Shown piece after piece: positions 43,607 through 56,134 of a stretch of 58,000 bases of DNA. The translations under genes were made by a program, and so were the position numbers. This stretch comes from Cryptomeria japonica (lineage: Eukaryota > Streptophyta > Pinopsida > Cupressales > Cupressaceae): NCBI RefSeq assembly GCF_030272615.1, contig NC_081409.1, positions 653,578,468 to 653,636,467 of the forward strand, in the 5' to 3' direction. Numbering within the stretch: the first letter of the stretch is position 1; every line of letters starts with the position of its first letter. The notes under the pieces are model-generated. The model searched no databases and was not told the DNA's origin. It saw nothing but the letters and a program-made list of their open reading frames with translations.

Positions 43607-45067
43607 TGTTGGCATTTCAATAAGGATATTGTGAAGGTTGTTGATGATTATGGATATAACTGCTAAAGGATGTTTACTGTCTTAATATTATTATTTTGTC
43701 ATTGATGTCAAGAAATTGATTTTCTAATTCAGTATGATGTTGCCATATCTTAAGAAGTATGATTTGATGAGTATAAAGATGTCTGTGAAAGACACAGAAA
43801 GAATGTGATGAATAAGGGGAGGAATAAGTTATTCAATGGACAACTATTACCGAGTTAGACAATGATGAGATCATGATGTTTATATTATTTTGATATCCTA
43901 CATATGTTGTTGATTGTAAGGTTAATACTATATTATGTTACTGACCAAAGAACCTAGTCAGTAAACCCTAAGGTTATCATTGTCGGTTAATGAAGGCTGA
44001 ATGTCTACCGAGTGAAGTTTAGTATTTACTGAGTTGCAACCAAGTAGTAACAGAATGCATTAAATGAATATAAGAATTATTTAATGAAGGAAGCTAATGA
44101 GCTAGAACTGATTAAATGATTGGTATGTCATGCATGAAGTTTGTTAAAGAATCTATTGTAAAGGAAAATCGGCAGGAAGATCTACTGCTCAGATTGAACC
44201 ACAATAACCTTGTGCAAGTTCCAAGAAAGGACTGCAAGTCCCGAGGCAAGGTAAAACATTTTTAGATTGAAGGATACATTGAACCTAGTCAAGTTTGAAG
44301 ATCTGATGGCTATGATTGATCATGGGATATGTGATCAAGGAGATTAAGCGGTTAGCAAATTGTTTATAAATAAGGAACTGTTGATAAACAATGTATGTGG
44401 GCAAGTGTATGCAAAGGGATGCTACATAGTGATTACCAAGCACAGAAGCTTGAAAACCTGTTTGATTAACAGAGTATATAGCCCAGTAGATGGACAAGAT
44501 AAGTCCTATGACTAGATTGTATTGAGCAAATAAGAATCTGCTTTAGCATTTTAGATGTGAAGTTGTAGATAGATTTTTATTGTTGTTATTTTGTGAAGTG
44601 ATGGAAAATCTCTTAACCGAGTGGACTTAACAGTCTTATTTGTAAAACCCTCTAGCAAGGTGACATTCTGATTGAGTGTTTGAAATCCTTTAACAAGGTG
44701 AAGATCCTAACAGATCTAAGGGAAATCCCTTAACCGGGTCACATCTGGCAATGTGTTTGTAATCTTTAACAGGATTTGCTTTTAACCGAACATACTCTAG
44801 AAAAGTATATTTCTTAGTGGGTCCGAAATCCCACAGTGGTTTTTTCCTATTTGGGTTTCCACGTTAAATCTGGTGTTATGAGTGTTATGATGTTTATATG
44901 CTTATGAGTTTGCATGTTTAACAGTTTTGGTTATATTGCTGAAGTATATGTTACCAAGGTTGAATCTGTTGTTTTTATGGAAGATTAAGTTTGTATGATT
45001 CACCCCCCGCCCCCTCTCATCCTATTAGCTTGGCATCTGCACTTAACATTAAGTATTAGAACTATCA
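43607..45067 (+). repeat. 5' LTR of copia D
   Basis: 1461 bp, TGTTGGCATTTCAATAAGG to AGAACTATCA. TATAAATA is at 44365-44372. The CACCCCCCGCCCCCTCTCAT run near 45001 is the family signature before the LTR end. The downstream part has several variants of CTTTAACARGRT and CTTAACCGRG, a loose internal repetition. Confidence 0.93.
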
Positions 45068-45069
45068 AT

Positions 45070-45081
45070 TGGTATCAGAGC
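45070..45081 (+). other. primer binding site of copia D (tRNA-iMet)
   Basis: TGGTATCAGAGC lies 2 bp after the 5' LTR. Confidence 0.95.
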
Positions 45082-45131
45082 TTTGGACTCTGGAAGAAAA
45101 GTTTAAAGGTACTTGAGGCAAAGATCCAAAG

Positions 45132-48100
45132 ATGTATAAGAGGGATGCACCGAAGCTGAACAAGTCAAGTTTCTCTACATGACAGAAAAGGATGAAGCTT
45201 TACCTATCAGGAGTTGGAGAATATGTTGTATATTATCTAGAGAATGATTTCATTACACCTAGCACCTATCCATTGACAATGGAAGAGATAAAGGCAAAGC
45301 AAGAACATATTCAAGCAATGATTGAAATAACATCTGCATTGATCGACTCTGAGTTCAATGATCTAGAAGGCTGCAATGATGCCAAGGCAATGTGGGACAA
45401 GCTTATATCTGTGTATGGTGGTGATGAACATGTTCAAAGAGAAAAAGTGGATAGTCTAAGAGGATAACTTGAATCTATGAGGATGAATGAAGGTGAGAAC
45501 ATAACCTAGTACAGTACAAGACTAAAGGAGATTGTCAATCAAATCAAAGGAGCAGGTGGAACTATTGAAGAAAAGGATATAACAAGTAAGTTGTTAAGAA
45601 CCCTTCTACCAGCTTATGCAATCTGAGTCTCTGCAATCAATGAATTAAGGTTTGTACCCAATATGCCAGTTTCTTTAGATGCTACTATTGGTAAGCTACA
45701 TGCATTTGAGTTAAGTAAATCTGATAACAGTGGATCATCAATAAATAAAGTTGAGTCTGCATTTAGTTCTTTTCATATTGGTGAATCTGATGATTACAAT
45801 GATAGAATGGGTAAGTACACTAAAGGGGATCATAGTGGAGCAAGTGAAAGATTTTGCAAGAACATGGAAGAAGTACACAAACTATATGAGGAAATCAGAA
45901 AGCAAGAAGAGTTTCAAGCACTATTAGCCAGAAGGTTATCGAGAGGCAAAGGTAAATATAAAGGAAAACTACCTTTGAAATGTTTCAATTGTGATAAGAT
46001 AGGACATATGGCTTCTAACTATCTTGACAAAGATTCTACTGAAAAGAAAGATTACCGAGATGACAGACAGAAAAATAATCAGTACAAAGGATACCGAGAC
46101 TTCAGAAGAAGAGATAGAAAGTCATGCCTAATAGCTAATGAGGAATCAAATGATGATAGATTAGATGAAACTGATATAGAGGAAGTAGTTTATGTAGCTA
46201 TCAAAGATGGATCAGATGAAGAAAGGTATGAAGAAAAAGCCCTAATGTCTCACATAAATACTAATGATTCTTGGATCATCGATAGTGGATGCTCACATCA
46301 CATGATAGGTGATAAACACAAGTTTGTTATGTTAGAAGATTATGATGGAGGTTATGTAAGATCTGGTAATGATGCACCATGTCTGGTAAAAGGTAAAGGA
46401 TCCATAACACTTCTTGACAATGCTAAATACACTGATGTTTATTGGGTTGAAGGATTGAAATACAATTTGTTGAGTGTAGCACAACTAAACAACACAAGTT
46501 ACCAAATAGAATTTCAGAAAGGAATTGTCAAAGTTCATGACAAGCATGGAAAGTAAGCTACTACCGGGACACAAACAAAAGGTAATACATTTTATCTTGA
46601 CTCAACTCGAAATAAGTGTCTGTATGCAAAGATAGGTGATACCTGGTTATGGTATAAAAGGTTTTGTCATGTAAATTTTGATAATCTGATCAAAATAAGC
46701 AAGAAGCACCGAGTAAGAGGTCTACCAAGTTTGGAAAAACCAGAGAATGCTATGTGCCAAGGATTCCAGATGGATAAAATGACAAGATGAAGCTTTACAA
46801 GTAAGTCCTACACTTCTAAGGGAATTTTAGATCTTGTGCACACTGATCTTTGTGGTCCTATGAAAGTTCAAATTTATTATGGTGATAAATATTTCATATT
46901 CTTTATGGATGATTATTCAAGGATGATGTCAGTTATGTTTTTAAAAGAAAAATCAGAAGCTTTTCAAATGTTTAAATGGTACAAGGCAAGAGTTGAAAAT
47001 GAAATAGGAAGACAATTGAAATGTCTTAGATCAGATAGAGGAGGAGAGTTCACATCTGATGAGTTCAACTTATTCTGCAATGATCATGGTATTAAAAGAC
47101 AAGTCTCTGCACCGAGAACTCCACAACAAAATGGGATAGCTGAGAGAAGAAATATATCTATTGTGGATTGTGCCAGAACCCTGATGATTGAAAAGAAAGT
47201 GTCACAAACATTTGGAGAGAAGCAATAAGAACAATAGTTTACACCCTGAACTGAGTACAACTGAAGAAAGGAACTTTGAAGACACCATATGAAATTTGGT
47301 ATGACAAGAAACCTAATGTAAGTTACTTCAAATCTTTGGAAGTAGATGCTATGTACACAAAGATGATAGAAATGGAAAGTTTGATCAGAAAAGTGAAGAA
47401 GGAACATTTCTTGGTTATTCTTCTAGAAGTAAAGCATTTAAATGTCTGATCAAATCATCTAACAAAATAGTAGAGAGTGCAAATGTGAAAATTGATGAAT
47501 TTGCAAAAAGAAATGATGAAGGAAACTCCAAGGAACCAGGAGATTATGAAGAATTTGTCTATGTTCAACCGACAAGTCCTACTAAGAAAATTGAAGAAGG
47601 AAATGAAGAAATATTCATTTACCAGATGATGAAGAAGATCATACAGAACCTACCGAGCCTGTATTAGCCAAGTATGTCAGAAGACATCATGCATCAAGTC
47701 AGATTATAGGAGATAAGGATGATCCAGTGGTGACAAGGAACAAATTAAGACAGAACACATCTCTGATATCTTAATTTGAACCGAGAATAGTGAAAGAAGC
47801 ATTTAACAGTGAAGATTGGATAAATGCTATGACAGAAGAGATTGATCAAATCAAGAAGAATGACACATGGACACTGGTCCCAAGACGGAAGGACAAAAAT
47901 GTAATCGGTACAAAGTGGATTTTCATAAATAAGCTGAATGAAAAAGGTGAGGTCATTCGAAATAAAGCAAGATTAGTTTGCAAAGGTTATGCCCAAGAAG
48001 AGGGAATTGATTATGGTGAGAATTTTTCACCTATGGCAAGACTTGAAGGAGTAAGAACATTGTTGGCATATGCTGCTTACAAAAATTTCAAGGTATATCA

Positions 48101-49313
48101 ATGGATGTCAAATCTGCATTTCTGAATGGTATATTAGAAGAAGAAGTTTTTGTTGAACAACTTGAAGGATTTGTTGAAGACAAGAATAAAGATTAGGTAT
48201 GTAAATTGAACAAAGCTTTATATGGTTTGAAACAAGCACCTAGAGCATGGTATGAAAGATTGCACTCTTATTTAATCAAGATTGGTTTTATAAGAATAAG
48301 TGAAAACAAAAATATGCACATGAAGAATGATGAAAATGGAATACTGATCTCAAACATATTTGTTGATGATATTATCTTTTGTGGAAATGACTCTTTATGC
48401 AAGAACTTTGGAAATGAAATGAGCAAAGAATTTGAGATGTCATTAATCGGTGAGATAAAGTATTTTATAGGTTTACAGATACTACAAATGAAAGATGAGA
48501 TTTTCATTACTCAATCCAAGTACATAAAGGAAATCTTGAAGAAATTTGGAATGCAGGATTCAAAACCAGTAAGTACTCCTATGACTACCAACTATAAACT
48601 ATCAAAGAATGATGAATCGGCATTTGTTGATGAGACACTTTACCGATCCATGATTGGAAAGCTACAATATGTTGTTCATAGTAGACCAGACATAGCACAT
48701 GCAGTAGGTATAGTTGCAAGATTCTCTGTAGATCCCAAGGAAACACACATGACAACAATCAAGAGAATTTTCAAATACTTGAAAGGCACTGAGGATTATG
48801 GCTTAGTATATCAGAAAGGAAATGTTTTTTGATTTAAAAGTTTATACTCATGCTCATTGGGCAGGCAACATTGATGACAAAAAAAGCACAAGTGGAGGAG
48901 CTTTCTTCTTAGGAGAAAGACTAGTGAGTTGGCTTAGCAAGAAACAAGGATGTGTTTCATAGTCAACAACAAAAGCTGAATATGTTGCTGCAGCATTGAA
49001 TTGTACCAATATAGCATGGATCAAACAACTGTTGGAAGGTATAAATGAGAAAGTTACCGAGCCAGTAACTATATTCTGTGACAGTACTACTGCCATTAAC
49101 ATTTCAAAGAATCCTATTATGCACTCTAAGACAAAGCACATCTCTATCAAATATCATTATCTTAGAGAAGAAGCTCAAGAGAAGAAAGTGGTGTTGGAGT
49201 ATGTTAGCACAAAGGAACAAATAGCAGATATCTTCACCAAGCCACTACCAAGGGACACTTTTGACTATCTCAGAAGTAAGTTAGGGGTCCTACCCCTATC
49301 TTCTACTCACTGA
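45132..49313 (+). pseudogene. copia D gag-pol polyprotein
   Basis: Starts at ATG 45132 (MYKRDAPKLNKSSF). Gag UBN2 region to about 45900; zinc knuckle 45981-46022 with the last Cys changed to Tyr (CFNCDKIGHMASNY). Protease DSGCS at about 46281 is intact. The integrase HHCC finger is damaged (WYKRFCH for WHKRLGH, CQGF for CKAC), while MDDYSR, LRSDRGGEF and QQNGIAERRN keep the D-D-E residues. RT starts near 47860, FVDDIIF near 48360; RNase H from 48850, ending EQIADIFTKPLPRDTFDYL and stop at 49311. Stops include 45180, the codon after DSLRG (near 45465), after NIT near 45509, near 45625, before VCKL near 48195 and at 48960; frameshifts near 47215, 47650, 48110 and 48830. Confidence 0.94.
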
Positions 49314-49692
49314 CCGAGTTCAGTGAAAGCATCAATTCGATGACTCTAAAGAATATCTTTTAGGAGTTGATGTTGATTTACACACTTTAGGATGTTTTCT
49401 AAAGGTGTCCAGGAAACAAATACAGGGAACATGAATTGAAGTCAAAATGCTCTAGCTGAGACTAAGTTGACACATAATAGCAGGAAATCACTTCATATAG
49501 GAAGAAATTATGTTTTAGTTCTTTACTTTTTGGCATTGTTGTCAAAGGGGGAGAAGACTGAAGAAAAGGGGAGAAGACTAATGTATGGGGGAGAAGACTG
49601 ATGACAAGGGGAGAGCATTTCAGAATCTCATAGCAATCTGAATCAATTAGGTCAAATCAATTGGTTTTGTCTTCAATGCCAAAGGGGGAGAT
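49314..49692 (+). other. copia D 3' region with five polypurine tracts
   Basis: Tracts of the AAAGGGGGAGA type are at about 49543, 49573, 49588, 49605 and 49681; the last abuts the 3' LTR. Some are embedded in short tandem repeats of GGGGAGAAGACTNATG. Confidence 0.8.
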
Positions 49693-51164
49693 TGTTGGCA
49701 TTTCAATAAGGATATTGAGAAGGTTGCTGATGATTATGGATATAACTGCTAAAGGATGTTTACTGTCTTCATATTATTATTTTGTCATTGATGTCAAGAA
49801 ATTGATTTTCTAATTCAGTATGATGTTGCCATATCTTAAGAAGTATGATTTGATGAGTATAAAGATGTCAGTAAAAGATACAGAGAGAATGTGATGAATA
49901 AGGGGAGGAATAAGTTATTCAATGGGAAACTATTATCGAGTTAGACAATGATGAGATCATGATGTTTAGATTATTTTGATATCCTACATATGTTGTTGAT
50001 TGTAAGGTTAATACTATATTATGTTACCGAGCAAAGAACCTAGTCGGTAAACCCTAAGGTTATCGTTGTCAATTAATGAAGGCTGAATGTCTACCGAGTG
50101 AAGTTTAGTATTTACCGAGTTGCAATCGAGTAGTAACAAAATGCATTAAATGAATATAAGCATTATTTAATGAAGGAAGCTGATGAGTTGGAACTGATTA
50201 AATGATTGGTATGCTGTGCATGAAGTTTGTTAAAGAATCTATGGTAAAGGAAAATTGGCAAGAAGATCTACAACTCATATTGAACCGCAATAAACTTGTG
50301 CAAGTTCCAAGAAAGGACTGCAAGTCCCGAGGCAAGGTAAAATGTTTTTAGATCGAAGGATACATTGAACCTGGTCAATTTTGAAGATCTGATGGCTATG
50401 ATTGATCATGGGATATGTGATCAAGGAGATTAAGTGATTAGCAAATTGTTTATAAATAAGGAATTGTTGATAAACAATGTATGTGGGAAAGTGTATGCAT
50501 AGGGACGCTACATAGTGATTACCTAGCATAGAAGCTTGAAGACCTATTTGATTAATAGAGTATAGAGCCTAGTAGAGGGACAAGATAAGTCCTATGACTA
50601 GATTGTATTGAGCAAATAAGAATTTTCTTTAGCATTTTAGATGTGAAGTTGTAGATAGATTTTTATTACTGTTATTTTGTGAAGTGATGGAAAATCTCTT
50701 AACCGAGTGGACTTAACAGTCTTATTTGTAAAACCCTCTAGCAAGGTGACATTCTGATTGAGTGTTTGAAATCCTTTAACAAGGTCACTTCTAACAAAGT
50801 GAAGATCCTAACAGATCTGAGGGAAATCCCTTAACTGGGTCACATCTAGCAATGTGTTTGTAATCTTTAACATGATTTTCTTTTAACCGAGCATACTCTA
50901 GAAGAGTATATTTCTTAGTGGGTCCAAAATCCCACAGTGGTTTTTCCCTATTTGGATTTCCATGTTAAATCTGGTGTTATGAGTGTTATTATGTTTATAT
51001 GATTATGAGTTTGCATGTTTAGTAGTTTTGGTTATATTGCTAAAGTATATGTTATCGAGGTTTAATCTATTATTTTTATGGAGGATTAAGTTTGTATGAT
51101 TCACCCCCCCCTCTCATCCTATTTTCTTGGCATATGTACTTAACATTAAGTATCAAAACTATCA
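49693..51164 (+). repeat. 3' LTR of copia D
   Basis: 1472 bp, collinear with the 5' LTR. TATAAATA at 50451-50458. It ends AAACTATCA, followed by the CAACT target copy. By eye the two LTRs differ at a few percent of positions; one difference is a segment TCACTTCTAACAAAG present only here near 50785. Confidence 0.93.
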
Positions 51165-51499
51165 CAACTATCATCTCCTTCAACATTTTCAAGATAAAAC
51201 TCATGTGAGAACCATTTCTCAAATTCTCTCCAAGATGAAATGCTATGTGCAGGCAGTGAGTCATATTCATCCCTTGCCCTATCTTCAAATGTTTGGGCAA
51301 ATAATATCATTACTTTCCCTTCATCATCAATTTCATGGTATTCAATAAATGAATAGAATGCTTCTAAATGCAACCTTACTGATTCATTATGCTCTCCAAA
51401 GAACATTGGTACAACTTGTGCAAGATGTAAAACCAAATTATCAAAATTATATGAAAATTTTCTAAGGTCCAATGGCCCATTGTCCTTTAGAAAAAACAA
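51165..51499 (-). pseudogene. LARD gag, upstream part
   Basis: The minus strand from 51499 reads DNGPLDLRKFSYNFDNLVLH, VVPMFFGEHNESVRLHLEAF, KVMILFAQTFEDRARDEYDS, WREFEKWFSHEFYLEN, GDDSC. F-GEHNESVRLHLEAF-F and W-EFEKWF-HEF are the first half of a gypsy Retrotrans_gag capsid domain. It is in frame with 43573-43180 once copia D is removed. No credible ATG is seen upstream; a TAG lies just before LRNLFFLK near 51515. Confidence 0.85.
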
Positions 51500-51583
51500 A
51501 TTTCTTAACCAATTCTAAAACATCTTGTAATAGATTTCCTATTACAATCAAAGAGAGGAATTTTCATCTCCCCTTGGGTCTCT

Positions 51584-52123
51584 TCCCTCAATAGGGTCAC
51601 CAACTGAAAAAACCCTTATTTAGTAGAATAGAGTTGCCACCCCTAATCAAAGGAAATAAAAATCACACTTATTCTAAGTTTCTTCCTTCCAGCAAAGTCT
51701 CCAATCTGTTGTGTGACTCAGATGGGGAGAACAAAACTTTTCAAATCTTCAATGAAAAACCACCATAGCTTCTAGGTGAATGTCAAACTATGTATGACAA
51801 CTCCCCATCAGAGTCACCAATTTGATGTGTGACTCAGATGGGGAAAACAAAACTTATCAAATCTTCAATGAAAAACACCAAAGCTTCTAGGTGAATGTCA
51901 AACTATGCATGACAACTCCCTAGTAGAGTCACAAATTTGTTGGTTGTGGGCCTCAAATGGGGAACTCTCAACTGGTTACTAATTCAATGATCTATCACTA
52001 GAGATTCTAGATTAGTTACTAATTCAATGATCTATCACTAGAGATTCTAGATTAGATTTTACCAATATCTCCAATTTAACTCCCCAAAATAATCTTAATA
52101 ATTCCTCCCTAGTAGAGTTGCCA
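51584..52123 (-). repeat. array of six primer-site-like boxes after the LARD 5' LTR
   Basis: The proper primer site is 52106-52123 (minus strand TGGCAACTCTACTAGGGA, 3 bp from the LTR). Similar boxes occur on the same strand at 51917-51933, 51802-51819, 51687-51703, 51620-51638 and 51584-51602, with the common form TGGNGACTCTNNTGGGGA. Several are preceded by CAACA or CACAACAGAT, like the LTR end itself. The middle ones sit in a tandem repeat with a period of about 115 bp. Confidence 0.75.
51975..52054. repeat. tandem repeat, 2 x 40 bp, in LARD leader
   Basis: Two adjacent copies of GTTACTAATTCAATGATCTA continuing TCACTAGAGATTCTAGATTA; they look identical. Confidence 0.92.
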
Positions 52124-52126
52124 ATC

Positions 52127-55100
52127 TGTTGGTGCCCAAAACCACAGATTGGAAAACCAAAAGACTTGCCAAATCCTCAAGCAGTCCAATCAGCCTTGGC
52201 CAATGAACAGGGATAGTCAAAGACTAAATCTGTTTGCACTTTAGGCTCCACTGAACCTAGGTGGGTATACCTCCCCCTCTCAAGCACAACAAGAGTTATT
52301 TAAAGTGGATTTAAACTTTGCTAAAACAACTCTTTGCAACAATGACAATAATTTCCTACTACTGTTGAGTGCTTTTATTTGAATGCTTTTGAAATTGAAA
52401 ACTGAAAGTAAAGATAATTGTGTATAAATATTGTTTTATGTTGGAAATAAAATGCTTTCAGGAGATTCATGAAATATGCAATAGATTAGTTCTCTCTCAA
52501 GGACCTTATGTGTATCAAATCAGAATCTCAGAGAATAAATAATAGACCAATGCCTCTATCCAAGAATATATATGATACTTTGTGGACAAATAACTTTATC
52601 AACTCAAGAGACAATGTTAATCATCACTATAAAGGTTCAGTATATGTCACATAAACAATAAGAACCCAATCTCATATTTAATGTAACAACATTTGATTCA
52701 CATTATAGAAAATCCTTAAACAAATTTATCAAGAGGACAACGAATATTTCATCAACACAGAAGTATACACTATATTTGAAGTTGTTTCCAATGAATATTT
52801 CATCAACACAGAAGTATACACTATATTTGAAGTAGAAACAACGAACCTTGTATATTAATCTTTGAGAAATGACAGCACACAAAAGCTACACTTGGAGATA
52901 CTTCATTATAATTTGCTTGCACAAAATGATACTTCTTCTTCCTATAGACTTCCCTAATACAAATGACTTTTAGTCCTTACAACAGCATGATGTTCTATGA
53001 AAATCTCTCCACCTCTTCCAAAAAACTAACTCCCTTTAAATATATAAATCAACAGGCACATATGAAAGGATGCACCCTTTCACACACAAGAGTGAGTTAT
53101 GAACAGTTGCCTTCCAAAGAACACACCCTTTGGTTTAATAAATGATTACAAATAAGAACCCTAAATACAAATAAATAAAAACTTTAGCAACACTCTTTTC
53201 AATCTTTCAATTTAATAAAATTTCATTTCCATTTATGCATTCTTTGATATTCCTCATCATCAAGCTTTGATGAAATATCCTGCACATAAATTAATAATCT
53301 TTATTCCCTCATAAAACTCAAAGCACTTTACACTTGTAAATATTTATTCATAATAAAATAATAATTTACCCTAATATAGACATTTGATTTTATGACCTAG
53401 GGCAAATAATAAGCATATGCAATATAAGTCCATTTTAATACACAATTGTTTTCATCATTTTACTCAAGGTAAAAAAGAACTCTTCAAAATAAAAAACATT
53501 TTCTCTTTTGGTCCAAATATAATATTTTGATCTTTAAATGCATCATTCATATAATAAGACATAATACTTTCCCCAATATGTATTCAATTTAATGATTTAG
53601 GGATAAAAAAATTAATGTAGAAATAATGATAAATAATACATCAATATAATATTAATTATGTAATACAATTTCCCTTTTGGCAAAATTTTATAATTTCTCA
53701 AAGGAAAATAAAATATTATCATAATTCTGTCAAATGCTCTAAATGATATTTACTTTACATAATGTTATTGCAAGTAAAAAAAAGATTGTTAGTGAGAAAT
53801 ACTCCCTCCTCAATATGTGCTTTTAGGAATAAATGTAAACTTTCATATGTGACCATCCTCCACATTAAATAATGTAATCAATTTATTGATTTATCAAAAA
53901 CTCATATTGCTAGGTATATTTAATAATTTGTCCTAAAACTTCTAGGGCAAATGTTTATGTAAACAATAATCCCTAATATTCACATGATTTTCAAATTTAC
54001 TTTTCAAAAGTAACATTAACCTTATAAATATCCCTTTGGAAATAATCACTTTGATAAATATTCCATATTTGCAATAATATATTTTTAATTTTCAATTTGA
54101 TTAGGAAAATGTATCATCATAAAGTGAATCAAACTCTTTATAATTTACGCTAATGTATCTTCAAATGATAACATAATGTAAAAAGATGAAAGAATATACT
54201 TCCCTCTTGTATACCATAAGAATACATTTTCACTTAATAGGGCAACTTCGATTCCGTTGGAAGTAATTTATTATGGGGGATGTACACTTGCAAGGAACCA
54301 ATCAAACTATTATTATATGATATAACCATATCACCCCTTAATTGTAGAATATCACCAAGAAGATACAATACCAAATGATTAACTTTACCCTAATAAATTA
54401 TTCAATAAATTATTCAATTTATTGATTTAGGGTGTCAATATTTATTAAAAAATGATAAGAAATGTCAATAGGTACTTCTACCTCAAAGCATCTATGCATT
54501 TCCCTTTGACGGGATATATTCATTTATAATTATTCGAAAGGTAACTAAAAATGAATATGATTCTTACCAAAGTAATTTTGTGAGAAATAAAATCATTGTC
54601 TTTTAAAGGATGATAAATAAAACATTATATCCAACTTAGGGTAAGAAATACTTCCTATGAAATATATGCCAAGGAAGGAACAAATGTACAAAAAATAGAG
54701 TTAGTTTATTGATAAATCAAAATATTCACATTAGGGATAAAATTTAAAAACTTTAAAATGTAATCCCCATGTAAAAGAGTTTGCCCTAAAAGAAATAAAT
54801 TTACATCATATATGGTAAACTTTTGAGGAAAAATTATTTCAAAGCTTCATCAAATAATACTAGTAATAAAATAAACCTTTAAGGGTAATAAAATAATTTC
54901 TCAAAATGTAATTATGTTGGTGAATAACATTGAGAAATGATTACTTAAGAAATATTTAAAAATAAAAATGATGTTTGATAATCTTTTGAAGAAATAAAAT
55001 CATTTTTACCTTTAATTATCAAATTAAAAACCAAGTATCGAAACAATATACTTACCTCCTTAGCAAAATTAAAATAACATTATTAATTATGCCAATCCCC

Positions 55101-56134
55101 AATGACTTACTTATTTTTCTAGAATCCTAAAATCATTAATAAAAATAATTTACCCTAATAAATGTATTTTACCAAAAAGCAACCTTTAGGGAAAAGCTAT
55201 TTTATTGCAATAAAACCCTCACAAAATTCTCCTAATATTTAGGAGATTTTCAAGAATGATCTATAAAATGGAAATCACCTAAAATAAATAAAATTTCAAG
55301 ATCAAGAAGTCCCTATAATAATGCCTTTGGAGAAAAAATCATAATTACTTTATCTTATGAGATAAAAAACCTTTTACCTCCCTTAAAATACTTTAAATCT
55401 TTGATTTAAAAGATTCAAAGTATGCTCTTCATAATGTGCCCTTAAATCATTTATTTAAATGATTTAAATATATGTGTAAATGAGAGTATTTATATATTGC
55501 TTTTGAAAGTAAACTCTTTATTTCCCTCAACCGACTACATAGTGTTTGATCATTTCATTTGATCAAACAAAAAATCTTTTATTTCCTGCACATCACACGA
55601 GCTCAAAGTTTGTGTTAGTTTTTAAAGCATCATATATTTTCATAACACAAATAATTTAAATGCTATAATATTAATTAGAGGATAAAAAATAATATTTTTA
55701 AACTTAAACACTCTCCGATTAATATAATTAAGACTGATTGTGAAAAAATATAAATATTGTGATGGAATTCAATCAGTGTAATGTCCCTGTAGGAGAAAAC
55801 CACTCAATGTCTAGATAACATGATTTCGAGAAAAAATTAACATTGCACATAGTAAATTGCATTTGGATTTATTCAAAAGACAGTGTGAATATTAAAATTG
55901 AAATACTTGAATATAAACAAATTTAAAAGGCATCATACTTTTAGACAAAATAATTAGGGCTTGAGAGCACGCACCTCAAGATTCAAATTTATGCAATACA
56001 TACTTATCTCAATTTTTTATTTCATAATAGGTTCCTGAGGGCTAATCATAGGTGATACACACAATTGCATGGAAAAAATCTGCCTTCTGACTAAATATGA
56101 AACTCTAAAATTTGAAAATTTTAGGGTTCCAACA
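52127..56134 (-). repeat. LARD 5' LTR (right copy, 4008 bp)
   Basis: This is the longer of the two LTRs, TGTTGGTGCCCAAAACCACA to TTTAGGGTTCCAACA in plus-strand direction. It contains the stretch 54555-55070 that is lost in the left copy, and a private tandem duplication at 52742-52831 (period 51 bp). It is very AT-rich with no coding frame of note, as expected for an LTR of this size. Confidence 0.9.
52742..52831. repeat. tandem duplication (period 51 bp) in LARD right LTR
   Basis: GAATATTTCATCAACACAGA and the following bases are repeated from 52793. The left LTR has a single copy near 38868. Confidence 0.9.

Larger units (their letters stand above)
43579..51164 (+). mobile_element. Ty1/copia element D, inserted in the LARD gag (TSD CAACT)
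   Basis: Complete copia element: LTRs 43607-45067 and 49693-51164, primer site, gag-pol, repeated polypurine tracts. CAACT occurs at 43574-43578 and 51165-51169. Its LTRs are closely similar, so it is the youngest layer seen. It carries an odd extra 28 bp at the left end. Confidence 0.93.
38229..56134 (-). mobile_element. LARD-like Ty3/gypsy derivative with 4-kb LTRs (TSD TGTTA)
   Basis: TGTTA flanks it exactly at 38224-38228 and 56135-56139. Two long direct repeats with TGTTGG/CCAACA ends (38229-41792 and 52127-56134) bound an internal region which, without copia D and one target copy, is about 2.74 kb. The primer site and gag are on the minus strand, so the right LTR is the 5' one. Gag-like and unidentified frames are present, but no protease, RT, RNase H or integrase. 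This fits a large retrotransposon derivative that would need another element's enzymes. Confidence 0.9.
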
